The notes: a model not told the origin generated them from the letters alone. A stretch of 12,470 nt of DNA from Bacillota bacterium (GCA_016281165.1 JAEEIC010000154.1:1-12470); one strand, 5' to 3'. Positions 1 through 6,643 are shown, numbered from the stretch's first letter. Numbers and translations: made by a program.

Positions 1-537
1 TCCGCCCTCTGGTGCGGCAAGCTGATGGAGGCGCTGAAAAAGGAAGAGCCGGACAGGCTCCTGCTGCTGGGGGACGTGCTCTACCACGGCCCCAGGAACG
101 ACCTGCCGGAGGAATACGCTCCCAAGAAGGTCATCGCCATGCTGAACGGCCTTGAGATCCCCGTCTACGGGATACGCGGCAACTGCGAGGCCGAGGTGGA
201 CCAGATGGTCCTGAACTTTCCCGTCATGGCCGAATACATGCTGCTGCCGGCCGGGGAGCGCATGATATTCGCGACCCACGGCCACGTGTACAACAAGGGC
301 AAGCTGCCTCCCCTAAGGCAGGGCGACGTGCTGCTCTACGGCCACACCCACGTGCCCCTGTGCGAGGAGAACGGGGGCGTGCTCTGCTGCAATCCGGGCT
401 CGGTCTCGATACCCAAAGAAGGCTCCGAGAGGTCGTACATGACGCTTGAGGACGGGGTCCTGCGCTGGAAGACTCTTGAAGGAAGGACCTATATGGAGCG
501 CGAGCTCCGGCAGCCCTCCGCTTTTACCGCCATTTAA
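1..537 (+). CDS. yfcE: YfcE-type metallophosphodiesterase, 5' end outside window
   Basis: This is a calcineurin-like metallophosphoesterase of the YfcE family, cytoplasmic enzymes that hydrolyse phosphodiester bonds with bound divalent metals; the natural substrate is not settled. The reading frame is open from base 1, and the family's first metal motif (DxHG near the N-terminus) is missing, so the gene starts upstream; the ATG at 25 is internal. The remaining metal-site motifs appear in family order: GDVLYHGPRN, RGNCEAEVDQM, THGH and YGHTHVP, followed by the typical CNPGSVSIPK segment. The C-terminus is complete, ending with TAA at 535-537. It lies 77 bases upstream of the next gene on the same strand and has no obvious functional tie to the hydrogenase genes. 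Family assignment is strong because several motifs closely match E. coli YfcE as I remember it; the physiological role is unknown. Confidence 0.93.
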   Translation, partial: SALWCGKLMEALKKEEPDRLLLLGDVLYHGPRNDLPEEYAPKKVIAMLNGLEIPVYGIRGNCEAEVDQMVLNFPVMAEYMLLPAGERMIFATHGHVYNKGKLPPLRQGDVLLYGHTHVPLCEENGGVLCCNPGSVSIPKEGSERSYMTLEDGVLRWKTLEGRTYMERELRQPSAFTAI

Positions 538-614
538 GAAGCCCGGCGCGGCCCCGCGCTTATCCGCGGTCCGCCGGCGCTCAGATCCGATATCGATCAG
601 AAAGGGACGCGGCC

Positions 615-1307
615 ATGAGAGTGAACGACAGATATGTTTCCTTCTATTATGAGAACGACAAAGATCTCGGCACGGTGGAGATAGACCCGCAGAAGACCGC
701 CCTGCTCATCATCGACATGCAGCACGTCTTCGTGACGAGGCCCGAATACGGGGACAGCCCCGAAGAGCAGGCTGAGAAGGCTCGCTGGGAGCAGTTCTAC
801 AGGGCCATAGACGAGACCGTCCTGCCGAACAACATCAGGCTGCTCGAATATTTCCGGAAAAGAGGCCTCGACGTCTTCTTCGCCAAGATACAGGGAAGAA
901 GAAAGGACGGAAGAGACCGCTCTCTCGACCAGAAGGCCAGCGGCTACAACGAGCTACTGCTTCCCCCGGGCGACCCCAGGGCCGAGATCCTGCCCGGGCT
1001 TGCCCCCAAAGAAGACGAGATCGTCGTCGTAAAGACCACCGACAGCGCCCTTACCGGCACCAATCTGCGCCTCACCCTCTTCAACATGGGCATAGACACC
1101 GTGGTGGTCACGGGAGTTTTGACCGACCAGTGCGTATCCGGCACCGTGAGGAGCCTCGCCGACGAGAGCTTTAAGGTCTGGCTCATCGAGGACGCCTGCC
1201 GCGCCGCGACAGAAGAGATACAGAGGAACGAGCTCACGATACTGAACAACATCTACTGCCACGTCATCACCACTGACGAGTGCATCGCGGCGATGGAGGA
1301 GCGCTGA
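615..1307 (+). CDS. isochorismatase-family cysteine hydrolase
   Basis: A 230-residue isochorismatase-fold hydrolase, probably cytoplasmic. The family's Asp-Lys-Cys triad is visible: Asp34 in LLIIDMQ, Lys140 in VVKTTDSALTGT and Cys173 in GVLTDQCVSGT. The Cys-containing segment after a valine-rich strand is typical of cysteine-dependent amidases (nicotinamidase, N-carbamoylsarcosine amidase and biuret hydrolase types) and also of isochorismatases. The substrate cannot be read from sequence. About 28 residues precede the first core strand, which is a little longer than a minimal nicotinamidase. The ATG at 615 is preceded by a purine-rich AAAGGGA stretch about 9 bases upstream, an acceptable ribosome site. 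It is the last gene before the terminator at 1341-1370 and faces the hydrogenase operon. No neighbouring gene suggests a pathway. Confidence 0.9.
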   Translation: MRVNDRYVSFYYENDKDLGTVEIDPQKTALLIIDMQHVFVTRPEYGDSPEEQAEKARWEQFYRAIDETVLPNNIRLLEYFRKRGLDVFFAKIQGRRKDGRDRSLDQKASGYNELLLPPGDPRAEILPGLAPKEDEIVVVKTTDSALTGTNLRLTLFNMGIDTVVVTGVLTDQCVSGTVRSLADESFKVWLIEDACRAATEEIQRNELTILNNIYCHVITTDECIAAMEER

Positions 1308-1340
1308 AGCGCCCTTCCCGCCCGAAAAACGGAGATATTT

Positions 1341-1370
1341 AAAGAGGATGCCCGCCGGGGCATCCTCTTT
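1341..1370. terminator. bidirectional intrinsic terminator between convergent units
   Basis: A perfect 13-bp inverted repeat (AAAGAGGATGCCC at 1341-1353 and GGGCATCCTCTTT at 1358-1370) flanks a GCCG loop. On the plus strand the 3' arm runs into TTTTAT; on the minus strand it runs into CTTTAAATAT. It can therefore end both the plus-strand hydrolase transcript and the minus-strand hydrogenase operon, whose stop codons lie 34 and 24 bases from the stem. Activity is inferred from structure alone. Confidence 0.9.
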
Positions 1371-1393
1371 TATCGCTGCTTTTAAGCCGGGGC

Positions 1394-2137
1394 CTATTCT
1401 ATCGGTCCCATGGAAAGGGTCTTCTTGGGGCAGTTCTTTACGCACAGGCCGCACTGCACGCACTTCTCGCGGTCGATGGTCCAGCTCTTGGAGGGCCTGT
1501 CGACGGTGATGGCGCCGACCGGGCACTTTCTCGCGCAGAGACCGCAGTAGATGCAGTCGGGCCCCAGGATCACGCCTTCGGGCGCGGGCTCGGCGAAGCT
1601 CAGGACCTTCTTCGGGCACTTTTCTATGCACTTGCCGCACTGTACGCACTTCTCGTGGTCCACGGTCCAGGTCTTCGTCGCCCTGTCGACGGTGATGGCG
1701 TTCTGGGGGCAGTTCCTGGCGCAGAGGCCGCAGTATACGCAGCCCTCGCCGCAGCTGAGCTTTCCCTTGACCTTCTCTTTGAAGCGGGTGCCTGAGACTA
1801 TCAGGTCCTTCGGGTCTTCGGCGAACATCAGGTAATCGTCGGTGAGGACGATGGCCTTCTCTTCGCAGAAATCCTGGCAGGTGCCGCAGAAGGTGCAGGA
1901 GGTGAGGTCGAAATGATAGGTGATCTCCTGCCCGCCCTCGACGTCTTTATATTCGCGGGTGATGGCGGCGGGAGAGCATACCTTGACGCACATGCCGCAG
2001 TTGACGCATTTTTCGGGATCGTAGCTTATGCGCCCCCTGTAATTGGGCTTGGCGGCGACGGGCTGGGCCGGGAAGTTCTCGGTGCTGGGCCTTGAGAACA
2101 GATTGGTCATGGCCTCCTTAATGAACGGGAACATCAT
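1394..2137 (-). CDS. mbhN: MbhN-like (NuoI-type) hydrogenase ferredoxin subunit with six [4Fe-4S] motifs
   Basis: Peripheral electron-entry subunit of the membrane-bound hydrogenase, expected to take electrons from reduced ferredoxin and pass them to MbhJ. The first ~115 residues are NuoI/MbhN-like with two CxxCxxCxxxC motifs (Cys44/47/50/54 and Cys81/84/87/91). The remaining ~130 residues add four more: Cys133/136/139/143, Cys164/167/170/174, Cys195/198/201/205 and Cys226/229/232/236. Ordinary MbhN proteins are roughly half this length with two clusters, so this one carries an extra polyferredoxin domain, itself a duplicated 2[4Fe-4S] unit (residues 133-181 and 195-243). No signal peptide or membrane span is seen. 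The ATG at 2137 overlaps the mbhJ stop by 4 bases (ATGA); a second ATG follows directly. It is the last gene of the operon. Assignment as the Mbh ferredoxin subunit rests on position and the N-terminal half; the tail alone would read simply as a polyferredoxin. Confidence 0.93.
   Translation of the reverse strand: MMFPFIKEAMTNLFSRPSTENFPAQPVAAKPNYRGRISYDPEKCVNCGMCVKVCSPAAITREYKDVEGGQEITYHFDLTSCTFCGTCQDFCEEKAIVLTDDYLMFAEDPKDLIVSGTRFKEKVKGKLSCGEGCVYCGLCARNCPQNAITVDRATKTWTVDHEKCVQCGKCIEKCPKKVLSFAEPAPEGVILGPDCIYCGLCARKCPVGAITVDRPSKSWTIDREKCVQCGLCVKNCPKKTLSMGPIE
1409..1555 (-). repeat. second copy of internal ferredoxin-domain duplication in mbhN
   Basis: Codes for MbhN residues 195-243, a 2[4Fe-4S] ferredoxin unit. 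By hand alignment without gaps it matches the copy at 1595-1741 at 112 of 147 bases and 34 of 49 residues. The spacer between the copies codes for a 13-residue linker containing AEPAPEG. Confidence 0.88.
1595..1741 (-). repeat. first copy of internal ferredoxin-domain duplication in mbhN
   Basis: Codes for MbhN residues 133-181, a 2[4Fe-4S] ferredoxin unit. It is a direct repeat of 1409-1555 (about 76% base identity by hand count). Similarity at DNA as well as protein level suggests a fairly recent tandem duplication, or gene conversion keeping the copies alike. Confidence 0.88.
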
Positions 2138-2580
2138 TTGTTCATCGCCTCCCTCTTTGCCTTAAGTATCTCGGTGGCCCTGTATAGGCCGGCAACGACG
2201 GCTTCGGGCTTTACGGTGCAGCCCGCGATGGCCACGTCCACGTGGCAGAACTTCTCGATGGGAGCTTCCACCGAGTAGCTGCCCTTAAAGACGTTGCCGG
2301 ACTGGGGGCAGGAGCCCAGGGTCACTATGCAGTAGGGCTTGGGGACCTGCTCGAGGGTCCTGAGCAGTCTCTCCTTGGACTGGCTGGTGACAGGCCCGCT
2401 CACGACCACGATGTCGGCGTGACGGGGGCTGCCGGCCAGCTTGAAGCCGAAGCGCTCTACGTCGTAGCGGGGGGTGAGGCAGGCTACCAGCTCTATGTCG
2501 CAGCCGTTGCAGGAACCGGTATTGACGTGGTAGAGCCAGGGCGATCTCTGCATGCTGTTTGCTATCGCTTTTTTGATCAT
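2134..2580 (-). CDS. mbhJ: MbhJ, NuoB-like small subunit of group 4 [NiFe] hydrogenase
   Basis: A 148-residue small subunit that should hold the [4Fe-4S] cluster next to the NiFe site, handing electrons from MbhN to MbhL on the cytoplasmic face. Four expected cysteine ligands are present: Cys24 and Cys27 (TGSCNGCDIE), Cys91 (LGSCPQSG) and Cys121 (AGCTVKPEA). The last motif differs from the usual PGCPPRPE of NuoB/MbhJ proteins, although the cysteine and the PE pair remain. The length is normal for a compact group 4 small subunit lacking the extra clusters of group 1 enzymes. The start is the ATG at 2580 because a strong AGGAGGT lies 6 bases before it and homology begins there; the frame is open further upstream within mbhM but without similarity. 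It follows mbhM after 11 bases and overlaps mbhN by 4. Confidence 0.95.
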   Translation of the reverse strand: MIKKAIANSMQRSPWLYHVNTGSCNGCDIELVACLTPRYDVERFGFKLAGSPRHADIVVVSGPVTSQSKERLLRTLEQVPKPYCIVTLGSCPQSGNVFKGSYSVEAPIEKFCHVDVAIAGCTVKPEAVVAGLYRATEILKAKREAMNK

Positions 2581-2586
2581 CTTAAA

Positions 2587-2593
2587 ACCTCCT
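2587..2593 (-). promoter_or_regulatory. ribosome binding site of mbhJ
   Basis: AGGAGGT, 6 bases before the ATG at 2580. It overlaps the TAG stop of mbhM (2592-2594), so ribosomes ending mbhM could re-initiate at mbhJ. It decides the mbhJ start against the longer open frame upstream. Confidence 0.85.
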
Positions 2594-3548
2594 AAAACCC
2601 GAGCCACACGAGGACCAGGCTGAGGGCCGAAAGGCCGGCGACGACGGTCCAGTAGAACTTGAAGAGGTGCTCGACCTTGAGTCTGGCGGTCACCGCGTGG
2701 ACGGTGGTGATGCAGATCAGGGTCAGGGCTATGCACAGCAGGACCTGGATCAGGGCGTCCAGAGCGGTGACGCCGGTGGCGAGGCCGCCCAGGAAGAGAG
2801 CGCTGAAGAGGGTCGTCATGATGTACATCTTCATGGCCGTATTGAGCTTGAAGACCGCCAGGGGCGCGCCGCTGTACTCGATCAGCGGTCCCTCGAGGAT
2901 CTCGGTCTCGGCCTCGGCCACGTCGAAGGGCTGGGTCCCGACCTCGGCGGGGATGACCAGCAGCATGGCGACGGCCGCGGGCATCAGGGCGACGCTTCCC
3001 AGGAGGGAACCGTTGGCCTGCTGATAGGCCGCGATCTCGGAGAGAGAGAAGCAGAGGCTGCTTCCCCCGACCTTTCTGGCCACGGCCAGCATTATGCAGA
3101 TCAGGGGCAGCTCGTAGCTCATCACGGTGACCATCTCGCGGGAGATGCCTATGCCGGCGTAGGGATTGCCGGAGGAGCTGCCGCCCACGATGAGGGCGAC
3201 GGCCGGTATGGTGAGGAGGTAGAGCAGGACTATGAGGTCGGCGCTGCCTTCAAAGGCTCTGTAGCCGAGCACGGGAAGGAAGAGGGCCGTGACCACCAGG
3301 GCCGAGAAGCCGACCACGGGGGCCGCTAAAAAGACCTTTCTGTTGGCGGCCTTGGGAACTATGGTCTCCTTTCCCAGAAGCTTCAGAAAATCGTAGAGGG
3401 GCTGGATGACGGGAGGCCCTACCCTCTTCTGCATCCTGGCCAGCACCTTTCTATCGAGTCCGGCGAGCAGCAGTCCCACAGCGCCGACGAAGAGGCAGCC
3501 GGGGAAGACGAGAATGTTAAATATGATCTTAAGATATTCCATTTTCAT
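2592..3548 (-). CDS. mbhM: MbhM, NuoH-like membrane anchor subunit
   Basis: A 318-residue membrane protein with about eight predicted helices, homologous to NuoH/Nqo8. It anchors the hydrogenase arm to the membrane and forms the first part of the proton/ion path. Family marks include RVGPP at residues 42-46, SREM at 136-139 followed by Glu146, and the charged loop PFDVAEAETEILEGPLIEYSG at about 207-227, which lies near the small subunit in related complexes. The length is normal for NuoH. It follows mbhH after 9 bases. GGGAGG lies between the genes; the ATG at 3548 is only 3 bases from it, while a second ATG at 3542 is 9 bases away, so the true start may be two codons later. Identification is firm; separation from complex I NuoH rests on the surrounding hydrogenase genes. 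Confidence 0.95.
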   Translation of the reverse strand: MKMEYLKIIFNILVFPGCLFVGAVGLLLAGLDRKVLARMQKRVGPPVIQPLYDFLKLLGKETIVPKAANRKVFLAAPVVGFSALVVTALFLPVLGYRAFEGSADLIVLLYLLTIPAVALIVGGSSSGNPYAGIGISREMVTVMSYELPLICIMLAVARKVGGSSLCFSLSEIAAYQQANGSLLGSVALMPAAVAMLLVIPAEVGTQPFDVAEAETEILEGPLIEYSGAPLAVFKLNTAMKMYIMTTLFSALFLGGLATGVTALDALIQVLLCIALTLICITTVHAVTARLKVEHLFKFYWTVVAGLSALSLVLVWLGF

Positions 3549-3557
3549 TCTCCTCCC

Positions 3558-5477
3558 TTAACGCACGAAGCCGAACATGAAGACGGTGACCAGAGCGGCC
3601 GCGGCGACCACGTAGAGGGCGTAATCGTTGACCCTGCCGGAGTGTATGTCGTCCATGACCTTGAAGTAGCCCTTCCAGTTCTTCTTGAAGCCCCAGAAGA
3701 GGTCGCTGCCGGAGACGTGCGAGGGCAGGCTCTTTTCACCGCTGAAGAAGGTCGCGTACTTGCCGTCGACGGCGTCCTCGGGCGCGGCGCTGATCTGCGC
3801 CCTGTCGCCCTTGCTGCCGATGATGGCCAGGCAGAAGGCGGCGAGAACGATCACGAAGAGCAGGAGCCAGAGCACCGGGTTCCAGAAGCTGAACCTGGGA
3901 GCGAAGGCGGGGATGTTGACCACGCCGGCTCCCGCGGCGTAGCCCTCGCCCATCATTTTGTCGATGTAGTCGGAAACGTTGAGCGTAGCGTTCGCGGCGG
4001 GCATGAGGAGCCACTTGCTCACCTGGTCGTAGAAGACGCCGGTGAGGACGCAGAGGCAGGACATGATCCACATGGGCAGTCTCATCAGCGCCGGGACCTC
4101 GCGCGTGTCCTCAAGAGCGGCGGGCAGCTGTCCGAAGAATACTGCCTGCGTGACCTTGATGAAAGAGGCCAGGGTCATGACCGAGACGACCACGGCGGCC
4201 ACGGTCGCGAAAGCGTAGAAGATATTGCCGCTGGTCACGGCCTTTTCGTAGACCGCCTGATAGACCAGCCACTTGGAGGCGAAGCCGTTGAAGGGAGGCA
4301 GTCCCGAGATCGAGAAGGCTCCGATCAGGAAGCATATCGTGGTCTTGGGCATCTTCTTCGAGAGACCGCCCAGCCTGTCGAGGTTGGTGGTCCCGGTCGC
4401 GTAGAAGACGGCTCCCGCGCAGAGGAAGAGCAGGCCCTTGAAGAGGGTATGGTTCATGGCGTGGAAGAGACCGGCGGTGAGGCCCAGGGCGCTGCCCAGA
4501 CCGGCCGCGGTGATGACGTAGCCTATCTGCGAGATGGAGTGGAAGGCAAGGAGCCTCTTGAAGTCATGCTGGGCCAGGGCCATGGTGACGCCCACGAACA
4601 TGGTGATCACGCCGAAGATGACCATCAGCAGCTGCACGGACGACTTGTCCATCGCTCTGAAGATCATGTAGGTGAGCCTTATCATGCCGTAGACGCCGGC
4701 CTTGTTGACCATGCCCGAGAAGACCATGGAGATCGAGGCGGGCGCGGTGGTATAGGCGTCGGCGGCCGGGGTGTGGAAAGGCACGATGTAGGATTTTACC
4801 GCCAGACCGGTGAACATCAGGGCGAAGGCCATGACGGTCGAGGGCGTCAGCTTTCCGGCGAGTATGGAGGAGAGCTGGGCCATGTTGAGGGTGTGGCAGT
4901 TTCCGTAGAGTATGGCCACTCCGAAGAGGGTCATTGAGGAACCGAGGGAACCGATGACGAGGTATTTGAAGCCGGCTTCGACGCTGCCCGCCCTGTTGTT
5001 CCTGAAGGCCGCCAGGCCCACGGAGGTGAAGGTCATGATCTCGATCATGATGAACATGTTGAACACGTCGCCGGTCAGCACGAGGCCGAGGACCGAGCCC
5101 GAGAGCATGAGGAAGAGCACGTAGTAGAAGTCGAGGCTGCTGTCCCTCTCCATGTATCTGATCGAGTAGACGCAGGAGAGCAGGACCGTGAAGACGGTGA
5201 TCAGGGCGAAGAAGAGGCCCAGAGCGTCGACTTCATAGCCTATGCCTATGGCGTAGCCCTCGACGGGGCTCCAGTTGCCCATCCAGTAGGAGATCACTTC
5301 TCCGTCGATGAGGACGGGCTTGATGAGAGCGCAGATCAGGCAGAAGGCGATGCCGCTCGAGAGCAGCGCGAGGAAGACTCTGACCGCCTGCGACTTTCTG
5401 CCGAATACGACGGTGAGGAAGGCGCCCAGGAAAAGGGTCATCATCGCGATGACGGGAAAATGTATGTAGCTCATCAT
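3558..5477 (-). CDS. mbhH: MbhH, MrpD/NuoN-like antiporter subunit with MbhI-like C-terminal extension
   Basis: A 639-residue polytopic membrane protein with the proton-antiporter core of MrpD/NuoL/M/N, thought to couple H2 formation to proton translocation. Key residues of the half-channels are visible: Glu146 (MIEIMTF), Lys228 (GLAVKSYIVPFHTPAADAY), Lys259 (GMVNKAGVYG), His313 (LLAFHSISQIGY), His339 and His343, and Lys402 (GFASKW). MrpD and archaeal MbhH end near residue 500. Here about 110 further residues follow, with a hydrophobic span at ~535-553, a polar stretch at ~555-618 and a last span at ~619-637. That layout resembles MbhI, for which no separate gene is seen, suggesting a fusion. 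The start is the ATG at 5477, overlapping the mbhG stop by 4 bases, with AAGGAGG about 8 bases upstream. Antiporter identity is very firm; MbhI equivalence is inference. Confidence 0.95.
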   Translation of the reverse strand: MMSYIHFPVIAMMTLFLGAFLTVVFGRKSQAVRVFLALLSSGIAFCLICALIKPVLIDGEVISYWMGNWSPVEGYAIGIGYEVDALGLFFALITVFTVLLSCVYSIRYMERDSSLDFYYVLFLMLSGSVLGLVLTGDVFNMFIMIEIMTFTSVGLAAFRNNRAGSVEAGFKYLVIGSLGSSMTLFGVAILYGNCHTLNMAQLSSILAGKLTPSTVMAFALMFTGLAVKSYIVPFHTPAADAYTTAPASISMVFSGMVNKAGVYGMIRLTYMIFRAMDKSSVQLLMVIFGVITMFVGVTMALAQHDFKRLLAFHSISQIGYVITAAGLGSALGLTAGLFHAMNHTLFKGLLFLCAGAVFYATGTTNLDRLGGLSKKMPKTTICFLIGAFSISGLPPFNGFASKWLVYQAVYEKAVTSGNIFYAFATVAAVVVSVMTLASFIKVTQAVFFGQLPAALEDTREVPALMRLPMWIMSCLCVLTGVFYDQVSKWLLMPAANATLNVSDYIDKMMGEGYAAGAGVVNIPAFAPRFSFWNPVLWLLLFVIVLAAFCLAIIGSKGDRAQISAAPEDAVDGKYATFFSGEKSLPSHVSGSDLFWGFKKNWKGYFKVMDDIHSGRVNDYALYVVAAAALVTVFMFGFVR

Positions 5478-5824
5478 CCGCGCAGCCTCCTTATCTCGTC
5501 AGAATCCGCTGTATGGTACTGTTTGTAGAGCTTGATCACCAGCGAGAGGGCCATGGCGTCCACGCAGGCGCCGATGACTATGGAGGTGAGAGTCAGGGCC
5601 TGGGGCACGGGATCCACGAAGTAGGAGCCCCTGAAGAACTCGCTCATCTTGTAGATGGGAGCGGTGCCGCCCTCGTTGAAGCCGGTGCTCACGATGAAGA
5701 GGTTGATGCCGTAGTCGACTATGCTCATGCCGATGACGATCTTGATGAGGTGCTTCTTGCTCACGATCACGTAGAAGCCTAAGGCGATGAGCACGACGGA
5801 AGCGATGTAATTGACTATTATCAT
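5474..5824 (-). CDS. mbhG: MbhG, MrpC/NuoK-like membrane subunit
   Basis: A 116-residue protein with three predicted membrane helices, homologous to MrpC and NuoK, part of the sodium/proton-translocating membrane arm. The family signature DPVPQALTLTSIVIGA is at residues 71-86, followed by the last helix (about 80-99) and a short charged cytoplasmic tail. The length matches MrpC. The ATG at 5824 overlaps the mbhF stop in an ATGA junction; purine-rich GGAGGTGGAAGA, which also encodes the acidic tail of MbhF, supplies the ribosome site. It overlaps mbhH by 4 bases in the same way. Confidence 0.95.
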   Translation of the reverse strand: MIIVNYIASVVLIALGFYVIVSKKHLIKIVIGMSIVDYGINLFIVSTGFNEGGTAPIYKMSEFFRGSYFVDPVPQALTLTSIVIGACVDAMALSLVIKLYKQYHTADSDEIRRLRG

Positions 5825-6297
5825 TCTTCTTCCACCTCCTCCTCCTCGTCATCGTCGCCCAGCAGGTAGAGCATGAGCAGGAGCAGGAAGCCTACGCCGG
5901 TCAGGACCTTGTAGCCGACGGCGAAGCTCATGAAGGTGACGGTGCCGGCGGAGATCAGGTCTCCGACCTTTCCTATGTCCGTGAACACGTTCTGGCAGAA
6001 CCTGGCGCCCATGAAGAGACCGCAGGCGGCGAGCAGCACGTAGATGATGGCGCCCAGGGCCTCGTTGACCTCGAGCACTTCTCTGTTGATCATATTGGCG
6101 GTCGCCTTGTAGCCGTAGCCCAGGTAGAGCAGCAGGCAGGCAGACGCCACCATGACGCCGCCCTGGAAGCCTCCGCCCGGGGACACGGTGCCGAAGAGTA
6201 TGACGTAAAGACCGAAGACCAGCGCGAAGGGCAGGATCATGTCGGCTCCGCTCTTCACGACGACGTTGGTCTCTTTGATGCCGTCCTTAAGCTTCAT
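5821..6297 (-). CDS. mbhF: MbhF, MrpB-like membrane subunit
   Basis: A 158-residue protein with four predicted helices, homologous to MrpB/MnhB. In Mrp antiporters and archaeal Mbh this subunit belongs to the sodium-translocation part of the membrane arm. The signature SPGGGFQGG is near residues 39-47, but the histidine that usually precedes it (GHxxPGGGF in MrpB) is Thr here (FGTVSPGGGF). The C-terminus is a strongly acidic tail, GDDDEEEEVEEE. The ATG at 6297 is chosen because AAGGAGG (6304-6310) lies 6 bases before it; the ATG at 6303 directly touches that site and is less likely. The start lies within the mbhE coding region (11-base overlap). Family assignment is firm; the ion carried is inferred from homologues. 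Confidence 0.93.
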   Translation of the reverse strand: MKLKDGIKETNVVVKSGADMILPFALVFGLYVILFGTVSPGGGFQGGVMVASACLLLYLGYGYKATANMINREVLEVNEALGAIIYVLLAACGLFMGARFCQNVFTDIGKVGDLISAGTVTFMSFAVGYKVLTGVGFLLLLMLYLLGDDDEEEEVEEE

Positions 6298-6643
6298 GGT
6301 CATCCTCCTTTCCCTTCTTCGAAACGCGCAGTATGGTGAAGGATCCGGCGATGGCGGCCAGCAGTATGAAGGACTCGCCTATGGTGTCGAAGCCTCTGTA
6401 GTCGAAGACGATGGCCGCGACGTTGTTGGCCGCGTGGGTCTTGTCGAGGTTGGTCTTGACTATGATGGAGGCCACGCCGTCCGCGTCGGAGGTGGTGTAC
6501 TTGTAGGGATCGTTGTAGAGGTTCTCGACCTTTGTATCGGAGCCGTCGTAGGTTATGGCCACGTTCTCGTAGTCATAGCGCATGGCGGTGACGCCGGCGG
6601 CGAGGAGCACGAGGACCGAGAACAGGGCGATGAATCTCTTCAT
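6287..6643 (-). CDS. mbhE: MbhE, MrpA C-terminal-like membrane subunit
   Basis: A 118-residue protein with an N-terminal hydrophobic helix (about residues 4-20), a polar stretch of about 55 residues and a second helix (about 91-106). VAAIVFDYRGFDTIGES at 75-91 matches the end of the MrpA C-terminal domain (the DFRGFDTLGE motif), the family also called MbhE. Together with MbhD it replaces the last part of MrpA, which explains why no full mrpA gene is present. The N-terminal helix could look like a signal peptide, but family knowledge indicates a retained membrane span. It begins with an ATGA overlap with mbhD and ends within the start of mbhF. Confidence 0.9.
   Translation of the reverse strand: MKRFIALFSVLVLLAAGVTAMRYDYENVAITYDGSDTKVENLYNDPYKYTTSDADGVASIIVKTNLDKTHAANNVAAIVFDYRGFDTIGESFILLAAIAGSFTILRVSKKGKEDDHEA

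Noticed and set aside
546..559. GC-rich inverted repeat after the phosphodiesterase gene, considered as a terminator
   Set aside because: The stem is only 5-6 bp and no T-run follows, so it is not a credible intrinsic terminator.
581..600. Imperfect palindrome around GATATC before the isochorismatase-fold gene, considered as an operator
   Set aside because: The arms match poorly outside the central GATATC/GATC bases and no promoter elements are visible nearby; it could be chance.
954..1649. Minus-strand open frame spanning the terminator and parts of the hydrolase and mbhN
   Set aside because: It crosses a strong intrinsic terminator and overlaps two well-supported genes in other frames; no recognisable protein.
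2581..2736. Longer mbhJ start within mbhM
   Set aside because: The extra ~52 residues are Arg/His/Pro-rich and unlike any small subunit; the AGGAGGT next to the ATG at 2580 and the onset of homology fix the shorter start.
3642..4937. Long open frame on the plus strand opposite mbhH (431 codons)
   Set aside because: It is the complement of a strongly supported antiporter gene; its product is rich in Gly, Glu, Asp, His and Arg with no recognisable domain, as expected from the reverse complement of GC-rich membrane-protein codons.
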